This document shows positions 41,605 to 49,792 of a stretch of 64,000 nt of DNA, one piece after another. The stretch is from positions 1 through 64,000 of the forward strand of contig DAOTXS010000097.1 of NCBI GenBank assembly GCA_034435055.1, in the 5' to 3' direction. This DNA is from DAOTXS01 sp034435055 (GTDB lineage Bacteria > Chloroflexota > Anaerolineae > UBA4142). Both the position numbers and the translations under genes were made by a program. The stretch's first letter is position 1, and every line of letters begins with the position of its first letter. The notes beneath the pieces were generated by a model that was not told where the DNA came from, ran no database searches, and worked only from the letters and a program-made list of their open reading frames with translations.

Positions 41605-42687
41605 TTAACGCTCTACCATTTCTTTGAATACAGCGAGCATGATTGCAATTGCGGTGGCGAGTCCAAGCGCTCCCATTGTCGCCGAGCTCATCGCAATGGT
41701 CAGTTCATCGGATAATGGTGCGCTTGGCGCGACAGTCGGCGTAACCGTTTGAGTTGGCGCGGGCGTGCCGGTTGGCGCAGGGGTTGCTGGATGCGTTGCG
41801 ATTTCAGTTGGTGTTTGGGTGATTGTCAAAGTCATCGACAGTTGCGGCGCGCGTGTGCTGGTTCGTGTTGCTGTCGGCGCCGGCGTGTTTGGCTGAATCA
41901 GCGTGATCGAATCGTACGCGATTGCCGTGCGTCCTTTCGCGTCGCGATATTTGACGTACACTGTTTTCGTTCCCGCGCCCGGGGCCAACGTCCAAGCGAT
42001 TTTCGACACGTGCGGTTGCCACTTGGCGTTTGCAAAATCGGACGAGTTTGAAATTTGCACTTCGACCGGATGACCGATGTTGCTCGCGCCATCGCCGTTC
42101 GGTTGAACCAGTTCGTCGTTTAGCGTGAGCGCAACATCCGGCGATTTAGTCTCTGTCGCGGTATCGTTGATGAAAATCGGCAGCACGTTTGGTTGCGCGC
42201 CAAAGACGACGATGTAAATATATCCGCCCAGCGACGATGGCGCAATACCGATTCCAACTTCGCGGTAGAGTGTGTGCAAAATGTTTGCGCGATGCGGCTG
42301 GCTTTCCATCCATTCGGTGAACGCGGTGGTTACATCGCGATAGTGCGCCCAATTTTCGCCGAGCCGACGCCCCCAACTGTACGCGCCGTAACCTGTCCGC
42401 GCTACGCGATCAAAGACATTTGAGCCGTCGGCGCCGATGTGTCCTTCTGCCGGGGTGCGCAACTTGCCGGACTTGGCTAAATCGTTCGCATGCGCTTGCG
42501 CGGCGATGGTGAGTTGCGCGTTAAGCGCGTACGGAGTTAGTCCACGCACGATGCGTTCGCGATTGAGGCGGAGTAGCATTTCCGCTGTCGCGTCATTCGT
42601 CTGTGCGAGCGCTAGCGAATTTACAAGGAATAAGAGAGTGATCCCCAATCCAAACGCGCGGACGATTTTGCTTGCAAGGTTCGACAT
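41605..42687 (-). CDS. Exported CAP-domain protein with C-terminal membrane anchor
   Basis: 360 residues. Signal peptide ending ALAQ (about 29), CAP domain about 33-165 (LLRLNRERIVRGLTPYALNA, GENWAHYRDVTTAFTEWMES, PHRANILHTLYREVGIGI), an Ig-like middle region about 180-265, a Thr/Pro linker, and a membrane helix near 335-355. It is divided from the LysM-CAP gene by two bases. Function of bacterial CAP proteins is not settled. Confidence 0.88.
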   Translation of the reverse strand: MSNLASKIVRAFGLGITLLFLVNSLALAQTNDATAEMLLRLNRERIVRGLTPYALNAQLTIAAQAHANDLAKSGKLRTPAEGHIGADGSNVFDRVARTGYGAYSWGRRLGENWAHYRDVTTAFTEWMESQPHRANILHTLYREVGIGIAPSSLGGYIYIVVFGAQPNVLPIFINDTATETKSPDVALTLNDELVQPNGDGASNIGHPVEVQISNSSDFANAKWQPHVSKIAWTLAPGAGTKTVYVKYRDAKGRTAIAYDSITLIQPNTPAPTATRTSTRAPQLSMTLTITQTPTEIATHPATPAPTGTPAPTQTVTPTVAPSAPLSDELTIAMSSATMGALGLATAIAIMLAVFKEMVER

Positions 42688-42751
42688 TCGCCTGCCATTG
42701 TAATGGAAATTGTAGAAATTGGCAATGAGAAAATCAGGTCATAATTTCAAG

Positions 42752-42837
42752 TGTCGTTGCGTGCCAGGTAGCGGCGAAGCAAAAATCCAAGTCCTTTGAA
42801 AGATTGCTTCAGCGCAAAACACGCGCCTCGCAATGAC
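42752..42837 (+). repeat. 'GTCATTGCG' inverted repeat, second copy
   Basis: TGTCGTTGCG (42752-42761) faces CGCAATGACA (42828-42837) with one base change in the left arm; the interior has gattgcttc and ggcgaagc. It fills the spacer between two - strand genes. Confidence 0.75.
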
Positions 42838-42839
42838 AA

Positions 42840-44351
42840 TTACTGTTTCGGCACACCCCACAACGGCGCGCCGGTCGTTTCGAAATTATTCTTCACTTCA
42901 TTGTAGATGCGGGAATACTCGCCCATCTTTGTTACGACATCGTCCTTGACCATGAAATAATAGTATCGATTGTTGATGCAACCGGCGGGGCAATCGCCCG
43001 ATCCTTCCCAAAAGACGAGATAGATTGCATCGATACGCGGATAAACGACCGTGATATTCGTCGATGCGCCGATGCTGAACGGTGGGCTGGATTTGATGTG
43101 CGCTAATTCCGGAAACTTTGATTTGACCAATGCGATTGCACTCTCCGTTGATGAAACTGGCGTTGGCGTCGCCGATGGTTTGGAAGTGAGATTGTCCACG
43201 CGTCGCGCCTCCAGATAACTTGTGCCGAGCCGCACGTACACAACACGCGCAGTCAAACGCACAACATTCCAAATATCTTCCCGCGAACTTGCGTTCAAGC
43301 CGGCAGGCGCGAGCCCAGTTACGTACATCGCGCCGCTGTCATCTGCAATCGTCCAATCGTTCCGCGTGTTCGGGGTTCCGCTTGCTTCGCCCAGCAAATT
43401 CCAGCCGCGATAATATCCGACGATTTCAAAAGTGCGTCCATCGAATTCGCGCGGCGCATTGAGAATTGTGCCAAGCCAATCGGTCAGGTGAACAGCGCGT
43501 GGCAGATTGGGCACAAAGCGAATCCGGTACGCCCGGTCGCCTTCGCGATAAAGTTGATTTTCGGATTTGTCGGCGCGCAACCCGATGATTTGTTCGTACG
43601 TTCTGCCGGCAACAGTTATGCCGTTGATGGCATCTACTAATTTGACTCCGCTAATCGACCAATCGACAAGCAATTCTTTGCCGACGATACTGCTCGCCGC
43701 GCCGGCGTCGGTCGATTCCAAAAATGCATCGACCGGCGTAAAAGTTCCATAGTCGACCGGAATCGATTGCGCGATTTTTTGGAACGCATCGGAAAACGCG
43801 GCGGGCGTGCTGGGATCGTCGGGCGCGTAGACGCGTACAGTTTTTGCTTTGTTGAGATAGACGCTGATCTGCGCGGTTGGCGCGTTGGCGGGCTTGGGGC
43901 GTGGCTCGTAATATGCTTTGAGATTTGTGAATTCGGCGTGATTCAACAGCGCGAGCAGATTTTGAATTTCATTTTCGGATAACCGCCCGGTGCGAACCGT
44001 CGCATCAAGTCCAGCCGCAAGCGTGGTGCGTTCGCCGGCAAAAATGACATAGCCATCGGCGTACAATCGAAACAGTGGCACGTGCGCGTCGCGCGATGTC
44101 GTTGGTGAAATGACATCGGCTTCGATCAGCAACGCGCGCGGATTACGGTCGATGGCAATCGGAGTCGATGTGGGGGTTGGTGTTTGAGTCAAGGTTGGTG
44201 GCGGTGTATTCGTGCGCGACGGAATTGGGGTGAATGTGGCAGACGGCGGGACGGTTGGAATCGCGGTGGGCAACGTTGTGGTGGGAATCGGATGGGTAGC
44301 GCACGCGGTGAGTGCAATTAAGAAAATGACAAAGCACCAAATTGCTTTCAT
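42840..44351 (-). CDS. Lipoprotein of unknown function
   Basis: 503 residues. Lipobox LTAC (Cys17), a long Thr/Pro stalk (about 20-70), then a globular part with no family I recognise. A middle segment WTIADDSGAMYVTGLAPAGL resembles an OB-like nucleic-acid/ligand fold; a C-terminal cysteine pair GDCPAGCINNRYYY follows. Coupled to the upstream GNAT gene by ATGA. Confidence 0.75.
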   Translation of the reverse strand: MKAIWCFVIFLIALTACATHPIPTTTLPTAIPTVPPSATFTPIPSRTNTPPPTLTQTPTPTSTPIAIDRNPRALLIEADVISPTTSRDAHVPLFRLYADGYVIFAGERTTLAAGLDATVRTGRLSENEIQNLLALLNHAEFTNLKAYYEPRPKPANAPTAQISVYLNKAKTVRVYAPDDPSTPAAFSDAFQKIAQSIPVDYGTFTPVDAFLESTDAGAASSIVGKELLVDWSISGVKLVDAINGITVAGRTYEQIIGLRADKSENQLYREGDRAYRIRFVPNLPRAVHLTDWLGTILNAPREFDGRTFEIVGYYRGWNLLGEASGTPNTRNDWTIADDSGAMYVTGLAPAGLNASSREDIWNVVRLTARVVYVRLGTSYLEARRVDNLTSKPSATPTPVSSTESAIALVKSKFPELAHIKSSPPFSIGASTNITVVYPRIDAIYLVFWEGSGDCPAGCINNRYYYFMVKDDVVTKMGEYSRIYNEVKNNFETTGAPLWGVPKQ

Positions 44352-45199
44352 AGTTTTTGCTCGTACAAAAACACTCCGCCTTCGGTTTTATACCCGGCAT
44401 GTTCAAGCGCAGCGTTGATCGGCGCGTCGTCGACGAGAAGCGCTTCGACGTGCGCGTACCCGCGATATTCGGCTTCTGCGCGCGTGGCAATCGCAAGTGC
44501 GGTCATTTCTTCCACGTCGCCGGCGAGCGCGTGGATGCTCAACCCGTTCCAATCGCTTTCATCAAATGCCGGGAGAAGCGCAAAACCATTTTGGGTTACG
44601 CGTACTTCGTTTGCTTGCAGATGTTGGCGAAGCCGCGCTTCGTCGATGGGCGTCCAACGCCAATGACGCGTTGGTACAACGTTACGGCTTGCGTTGTGAA
44701 TGTCTGATGTATTCCAATATGCCAGAATTTTTTCAATGTCGTTGGACGTGGCGAGGCGCAAGATCGAAAAATCGCCGGGCTGTGGTTCCGCTTGCCACTC
44801 GTTAAAGCGCGCGACGCGTTGATAATTGCTCGACTCGAGCATCGATTGTGCGGCGATATTTTTTGTGCTGGTTACGAGTCGTGCCGCAGTGCAACCGCGC
44901 GCCCGCGCAAACTCGACCGCGCGTGCATCCAACATGCTTGCGACACCTTGCCGTCGATAATCGGGATGGACGCGCATTCCTTCCATCCACGCGATTTTAT
45001 TTTGGAGCAAGGCGATGTGAACAACCGCAATTGGGCGTTCGTCGAAAGTTGCCACAAGGAGTTGCCCGCCGGCAAAGGTCAGCCAATCGTCCCACACCTC
45101 GGCAATGTAATCTCCCCAACTGAACGTATTCTGGCAAAATGCAAGAACGGTCTCTTTGTCTGCGGCGGATGCCGGGCGGATGTGAATCGAATTTGACAT
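44348..45199 (-). CDS. Tandem GNAT N-acetyltransferase
   Basis: 283 residues. First GNAT domain about 6-130 with the acetyl-CoA loop MRVHPDYRRQGVASMLD. A second, more divergent domain occupies about 150-283. The substrate is unknown. ATGA overlap with the downstream lipoprotein. Confidence 0.85.
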   Translation of the reverse strand: MSNSIHIRPASAADKETVLAFCQNTFSWGDYIAEVWDDWLTFAGGQLLVATFDERPIAVVHIALLQNKIAWMEGMRVHPDYRRQGVASMLDARAVEFARARGCTAARLVTSTKNIAAQSMLESSNYQRVARFNEWQAEPQPGDFSILRLATSNDIEKILAYWNTSDIHNASRNVVPTRHWRWTPIDEARLRQHLQANEVRVTQNGFALLPAFDESDWNGLSIHALAGDVEEMTALAIATRAEAEYRGYAHVEALLVDDAPINAALEHAGYKTEGGVFLYEQKL

Positions 45200-45269
45200 A
45201 GCCGCATCTTACCACAAGCATCAGTGAGGTTCAAGTTGGAAATTGTCTTTCAATAGGATTTATGGACCG

Positions 45270-45298
45270 TTGGCAGATTGTCAAAATAGAAGTATAAT
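45270..45298 (+). promoter_or_regulatory. Promoter of the secreted protein at 45.3 kb
   Basis: TTGGCA (45270-45275), 17-base spacer, TATAAT (45293-45298), 20 bases before the start codon. Confidence 0.7.
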
Positions 45299-45318
45299 AT
45301 CGCCTAGTGGAGGTTGAT

Positions 45319-45891
45319 ATGAACATTCTGAAATTGTTGCTCATCGTTTCTGTTTTGTTGGGCGGGCTGGGTCTCAGCGCTGCCGCGCTCGCCGCACCGA
45401 TCTCGGTTGAGCAAACTCAAATTGGACTGGCGAATCCTTCGCCGGCACCCACCAAGACACCCAAGCCGACCAAGACCCCGGACACCAATGATGAGGCGAA
45501 TAGCCGAATTGCTGAGGCGATTGCCCAATACTTTGATGTTCCGGCGAGTGAAGTTATGGCGTGGCACGATGCCGGCAATGGCTGGGGCGGAATTGTCAAA
45601 GCCTACGCGTTGGCAAATGCGACCGGAATGACTGTCGATGAGATTTTTGATATGCGGATGCAGGAGCAAGGGTGGGGGGTGATTGTCAAGGAACTTGCGG
45701 TTGGTAAGTGGAAAACCAACCTTGGGCAGATGATGCGCAATGACAACGCGAATAAACATGATAATGATGGCGCACCGGGAAATTCCGGCGAGCATCGCAA
45801 CGACGGCAAGTCGAGTGAAAAAAACAAGCCGGATGACCGAGGCAAACCAGATGACAAAGGCAAGCCCGACAACAAGGGCAAGAACAACTAA
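45319..45891 (+). CDS. Secreted protein with charged repetitive tail, unknown
   Basis: 190 residues. Signal peptide ending AALAAP (about 25), a Pro/Lys linker, then a central domain about 50-135 with related halves (SEVMAWHDAGNGWGGIVKAY and RMQEQGWGVIVKELAVGKWK), and a disordered tail of K-P-D-D-x-G-K units. Start ATG 45319 with TGGAGG. Isolated, own promoter, own terminator. Confidence 0.8.
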   Translation: MNILKLLLIVSVLLGGLGLSAAALAAPISVEQTQIGLANPSPAPTKTPKPTKTPDTNDEANSRIAEAIAQYFDVPASEVMAWHDAGNGWGGIVKAYALANATGMTVDEIFDMRMQEQGWGVIVKELAVGKWKTNLGQMMRNDNANKHDNDGAPGNSGEHRNDGKSSEKNKPDDRGKPDDKGKPDNKGKNN

Positions 45892-45908
45892 AAGTTGATG
45901 CGTCAATC

Positions 45909-45945
45909 AAAAAGCCGTTCTCACATCCGAGAACGGCTTTTTGAT
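45909..45945. terminator. Bidirectional intrinsic terminator
   Basis: AAAAAGCCGTTCTC (45909-45922) / GAGAACGGCTTTTT (45929-45942), a 14-bp stem with A- and T-runs, between the secreted-protein gene (+) and secF (-). Confidence 0.92.
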
Positions 45946-45955
45946 TTCTATACTT

Positions 45956-46909
45956 TCAGGCAGTCACCTGGCTCTTGCGCCCAAACAATCGATTAAAGAA
46001 TCGACCAATCTCGTTATTTTCCCAGACAACTAACAGCGGCGCGGCGTTAAAGATCGATGAGTACATTCCGCTGAAGATGCCAATGAACAATGTGAGAACA
46101 AAGTTCTGAATTGTTACACCGCCGAACAAGATGAGCGCCGCTAGCACGAATAATGTGGTAAGCACGGTGTTGATGGATCGATCAAGCGTCTGCAAGATGC
46201 TGTGGTTAACCACATCCTCGAACGAAATGCCGCGCATTCGGGATAGATTCTCGCGGATGCGGTCAAACACAACAATTGTATCGTGCACCGAAAAACCGAT
46301 AACCGTCATCAACGCCGTCAAGAAAAGCGAGTCGATTTCCCAGCCCAATACCAACCCAAAGATGGCGGCAGCCCCCATCACAACAAAGGTATCGTGAATC
46401 AGCGCCACCACCGCGCAGACACCATAGCGAAACGATTGTGGGATGCGGCGAAAAGCAAAAGTGATGTAGAGCAAGATCGCTAGCGTTGCAAGTGCAACGG
46501 CTACCGTTGCACGTTGCGCGATCTCAACGCCGACCGCGGGACCTACCGATTCTGCACGTTGTTCGGTGAACTTGCCGAACTTGGCGGTGAGCGCTTCTTC
46601 AATCTTGGCTTTGTCTTCAGGCGTGAGCTCTTTCGAGCGGATAATCAAGCCATCGTTGCCGGATGGTTGCACGTGCACATCATTCGGCGCAAATCCAAAT
46701 TGCCCAAACACTCTGACTACTTCATCGGTTTGGAATTGCTGGGGTTGATCGAATTTCAATTCGAGAACTGTGCCGCCGGTAAAATCGATGGCGAGACGAA
46801 ACGGCGCACCGGTTTGCGCCCACGTTATTCCAATCGCGACGAGTCCCGGAACGATGATGAGCAAGGAGATCAAAAAATACCAATAGCGTTTTCCAACAAT
46901 GTCAAGCAC
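45956..46909 (-). CDS. secF: Protein translocase subunit SecF
   Basis: 317 residues. Six predicted membrane segments with the SecF signatures IDFTGGTVLELKF and VIGFSVHDTIVVFDRIRENL. With SecD it uses the proton gradient to complete export. GTG 46909 is chosen because GGAGG stands 4 bases upstream; an in-frame ATG at 46960 has no RBS. Confidence 0.94.
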   Translation of the reverse strand: MLDIVGKRYWYFLISLLIIVPGLVAIGITWAQTGAPFRLAIDFTGGTVLELKFDQPQQFQTDEVVRVFGQFGFAPNDVHVQPSGNDGLIIRSKELTPEDKAKIEEALTAKFGKFTEQRAESVGPAVGVEIAQRATVAVALATLAILLYITFAFRRIPQSFRYGVCAVVALIHDTFVVMGAAAIFGLVLGWEIDSLFLTALMTVIGFSVHDTIVVFDRIRENLSRMRGISFEDVVNHSILQTLDRSINTVLTTLFVLAALILFGGVTIQNFVLTLFIGIFSGMYSSIFNAAPLLVVWENNEIGRFFNRLFGRKSQVTA

Positions 46910-47062
46910 ATATCCTCCAACTCTTGGAATTATATAAATTGCTTGGGAAAATTTCCACAAACCTTTGACTGCGTTTTGACCGAACTATGACCTGCACCGC
47001 TTAGATTAGATATCGGAGTCAAGTGGGCGGTGCGGCCCTATTGTGCTCCTCCCTCCTTCCTT

Positions 47063-47092
47063 AAACGCTCTCGTCGTGATGACGAGGGCGTT
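47063..47092 (-). terminator. Hairpin at the end of secD
   Basis: AAACGCTCTCGTC (47063-47075) / GACGAGGGCGTTT (47081-47093), one mismatch. It begins at the secD stop. On the - strand the trailing T-run is short, so it may be a partial attenuator before secF rather than a full terminator. Confidence 0.6.
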
Positions 47093-47093
47093 T

Positions 47094-48557
47094 TTATTTG
47101 GAGGGTTGGGAGACGCCGAACCACCACAGATTTTCAGTTACACCAAAATCGAGCGTGAGCCGCAAGAACGTACGCGTAACCGTCACGGCGGTGAATAAAC
47201 TCACCAACACGCCGATGGCGAGTGTCAGCGCAAAGCCGGCAACAATACTCGCGCCAAAACTCGCGCCGAACCACAGCAAAATCGCGCACGTAATCAACGT
47301 CGAGGCGTTCGAATCGCGGATGGAAGACCACGCGCGTTGGAAACCGGCTTCGATTGCCATTTGCAACGTGCGGCCCGCGCGCAATTCTTCCTTCATCCGT
47401 TCAAAGATCAGAATGTTTGCATCGACGGCCATCCCCACGGACAAGATAAAACCGGCAATGCCCGGCAACGTCAGGGTAACGTAATCGAAAACGCCGGGAA
47501 CGCCAAATTTGTAAATCGCAAAAACGATCAGCGAATAAATCGTCAACGCAATATCTGCCAGCAAGCCGGGTAAGCGATAGTACAACAGCATAAACAACAC
47601 GACGATGATCAAGCCAATTGCGCCGGCGGTGATGCTGCGATTGACCGAATCGCGTCCGAGCGTGGGGCCCACGGCGCTCGATTGCACAACTTTGAGCGGC
47701 ACCGGCAACGCACCGTATTTCAACTGCACGACGAGTCGTTGGGCTTCTTCAAGTGTGAATTGTCCTTCGATAATGCCACTGCCTTGCGTGATCGCGCTCT
47801 TGATCACCGGCGACGAAATCACGCGCTTGTCCATTGTGATCGCCAGATATTTGTTGATGTTGCGGGCTGTGTAATCGGCAAAAATCTTGCCGCCGTCGCT
47901 CGTGAGTTCAAAGGCGATGTACGGTTGATTCGTCGTTTGTTGAAAAGCCACGCTCGCGGTGCGAAGTTCGCGCCCGGTCATCACCGTCCGAAAAGTCGGC
48001 GTGACTGGTGCGGTCGTTGTAACCGGCGTTGTCGTCGTAACGCCAGCCGTTGTGGTAACCACCGGCGTCGCCGTCGGCGCAACAGTCGGCGGAACGGGCG
48101 TTGCTTGACCGGGCAGAACGACGGTCGCAAGCCCGGTGGTCTGAACAATTTGCCCTTCAGCCAGCGGCGTGTCGCCGGCATCGATGAATTCCAACAAGCC
48201 GGTGCCGCCAAAGGTGCGAATCGCTTCGTCCGGGTTGCTGATGCCGGGCAATTGCACCACCAAGCGGCAGTTGCCGGATTTTTGAATCAACGGCTCGACA
48301 ACGCCAAGACCGTTGATACGATTTTCGACAATCGCCTTTGCCGAGTCCATCGAATCGCTGGAAACACTATTGCAATCCGCGACGTCGGCTTGCAAAAGGA
48401 CCTGCAAACCGCCTTGTAAATCCAACCCTTCGTGGACTTTGATTTCTTTGTTGATGGGTCCCAGCCGTAAACCGGGGTTGTTGGGCATGACGATCCAGCC
48501 CGCGACGAGTGTGATGAAAATGATGCCGATGAGCATCATGTAATTACGTTCGCGCAT
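47094..48557 (-). CDS. secD: Protein translocase subunit SecD
   Basis: 487 residues, six membrane segments. GLDLQGGLQVLLQADVA and GFILSVGMAVDANILIFERM are SecD signatures. The periplasmic P1 domain carries an unusual Thr/Pro/Val-rich insertion at about residues 151-188. Start ATG 48557 after GGAAAGG. Operon with secF, 184 bases apart. Confidence 0.95.
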   Translation of the reverse strand: MRERNYMMLIGIIFITLVAGWIVMPNNPGLRLGPINKEIKVHEGLDLQGGLQVLLQADVADCNSVSSDSMDSAKAIVENRINGLGVVEPLIQKSGNCRLVVQLPGISNPDEAIRTFGGTGLLEFIDAGDTPLAEGQIVQTTGLATVVLPGQATPVPPTVAPTATPVVTTTAGVTTTTPVTTTAPVTPTFRTVMTGRELRTASVAFQQTTNQPYIAFELTSDGGKIFADYTARNINKYLAITMDKRVISSPVIKSAITQGSGIIEGQFTLEEAQRLVVQLKYGALPVPLKVVQSSAVGPTLGRDSVNRSITAGAIGLIIVVLFMLLYYRLPGLLADIALTIYSLIVFAIYKFGVPGVFDYVTLTLPGIAGFILSVGMAVDANILIFERMKEELRAGRTLQMAIEAGFQRAWSSIRDSNASTLITCAILLWFGASFGASIVAGFALTLAIGVLVSLFTAVTVTRTFLRLTLDFGVTENLWWFGVSQPSK

Positions 48558-48641
48558 TGCTACCTTTCCGAATCAAATGTGGGATCAATTGCAAACGGCG
48601 GTGATTATAATAGAAGTGGGCAAAAGTGGCAAATTGAGAAT

Positions 48642-48995
48642 TTAAGATTTCTGGTTTTCGAGGGAATGTAAAAAATCGATGGCGGCGGAACAAACTTGCG
48701 CCGGGGTCAGCGGATTCGTATCGATCAAAAAATGCGCGTGCGCGCGGGCGTGGTTCAAACGCCGATTCATTTCGTCAAGATACGACTGTTCCCAATTGAC
48801 CTTGAGTCGGCGGTGGATATTTTCGAGCGACACGTCGAGAAAAATTAAAATGTCCGGCTGCGTGATTTGTTGCCACATTGTTTGCACACCGGAATGTTCC
48901 TGCGCGATGGCGACGGCGTCGTACCCCAATCGATTCAAATTATTTTGCAGCGTGGTTTTGCCGGCGGCGCACGGTCCAACGATGCCGATTTTCAT
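48642..48995 (-). CDS. Small P-loop NTPase, kinase-like
   Basis: 117 residues. Walker A GPCAAGKTT at residues 7-15 and a DILIFLDVSLE segment (about 48-58) like small nucleotide/shikimate-type kinases, but much shorter. Begins one base after the phosphatase stop (TGA-A-ATG). The substrate is unknown. Confidence 0.8.
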   Translation of the reverse strand: MKIGIVGPCAAGKTTLQNNLNRLGYDAVAIAQEHSGVQTMWQQITQPDILIFLDVSLENIHRRLKVNWEQSYLDEMNRRLNHARAHAHFLIDTNPLTPAQVCSAAIDFLHSLENQKS

Positions 48996-48996
48996 T

Positions 48997-49710
48997 TCAC
49001 TCGATTGGAAACCGCACGCTCAACCGCCGCGCCGGGTCTTGGTTCGTGCTTGGGACGACCCGAATCACGAGAATGCTTGTATCGTCGCTGGGTCTGCCGC
49101 GATCCCGTTCGTTGGCGCACGCAAGAATGGCATCCGCCAATTGTTGCGCGCTGATATTTTCGCCGCCCAATTTTTCCTCAACGAATTTGGCGATTTCAAA
49201 TTTATCACCGTGCTTTATGCCCGCATCGAGCACGCCGTCGGTGAAAACAACGACAGTCGTTTGCGGCGCGAGTGGAATTTCGGTGATCGTCGGCTTCATC
49301 CGCCGATGCACGCCAATGGCGGATGATGGTTCATCAATCAGGCGGAGCGTTTTCCCATCGCCGATGATTGGCGGGCAGTGGCTGTTGCGCGAAATGACAA
49401 TCGTCTCGCTGACCAAGTCGATTGAAACAATGTGCAGTTCTGCCGAGACTTTACCATCGTGTTGCGTGTACAAATAATCGTGCGCCGCGCGCGCCGCCGC
49501 GCCATCTCGCACGCCTTCGGCGAGAAGCGAAACGACTTTGCGCGCAACCAAATTCGAAATCTGTTTCGCGCCGCGCCCGGTGTGCTGTCCATCGACGACG
49601 ACAAATGACAAGCCGCCGTGTGGTCGCTCGATCATCTCGACCGTGTCGCCGGATTCACGCACGCCGTATTTGGAAACTTTGGCAACTGCGACCTGCAATT
49701 CCATTTTCAT
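48997..49710 (-). CDS. PP2C/SpoIIE-type serine phosphatase
   Basis: 237 residues. Single PP2C-like domain: FVVVDGQHTGRGAKQISNLV, TVVVFTDGVLDAG, ERDRGRPSDDTSILVIRV, with metal-binding Asp in each. Such phosphatases reverse phosphorylation of anti-sigma antagonists. ATG 49710 is chosen; eight extra in-frame codons upstream come from a repeat. Follows cca. Confidence 0.88.
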   Translation of the reverse strand: MKMELQVAVAKVSKYGVRESGDTVEMIERPHGGLSFVVVDGQHTGRGAKQISNLVARKVVSLLAEGVRDGAAARAAHDYLYTQHDGKVSAELHIVSIDLVSETIVISRNSHCPPIIGDGKTLRLIDEPSSAIGVHRRMKPTITEIPLAPQTTVVVFTDGVLDAGIKHGDKFEIAKFVEEKLGGENISAQQLADAILACANERDRGRPSDDTSILVIRVVPSTNQDPARRLSVRFPIE

Positions 49711-49727
49711 CTCACTGCAGAGGGCGC

Positions 49728-49792
49728 GGAGCACGCTGAGATTTCATTTTTTAACTCTCCGCGTTCTTCGCGTTCTCGGCGGTAGAAATATT
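49728..49792 (+). repeat. 'gcgcggag' word hairpin overlapping the cca 3' end
   Basis: cagagggcgcggagcacgctgag faces ctctccgcgttcttcgcgttctcggcg. The right arm lies inside the cca gene and encodes its last residues. Confidence 0.7.

Noticed and set aside
46961..47062. Separate small gene in the secD-secF gap
   Set aside because: No start with an RBS and no open frame of useful length; only the hairpin at the secD end is convincing.
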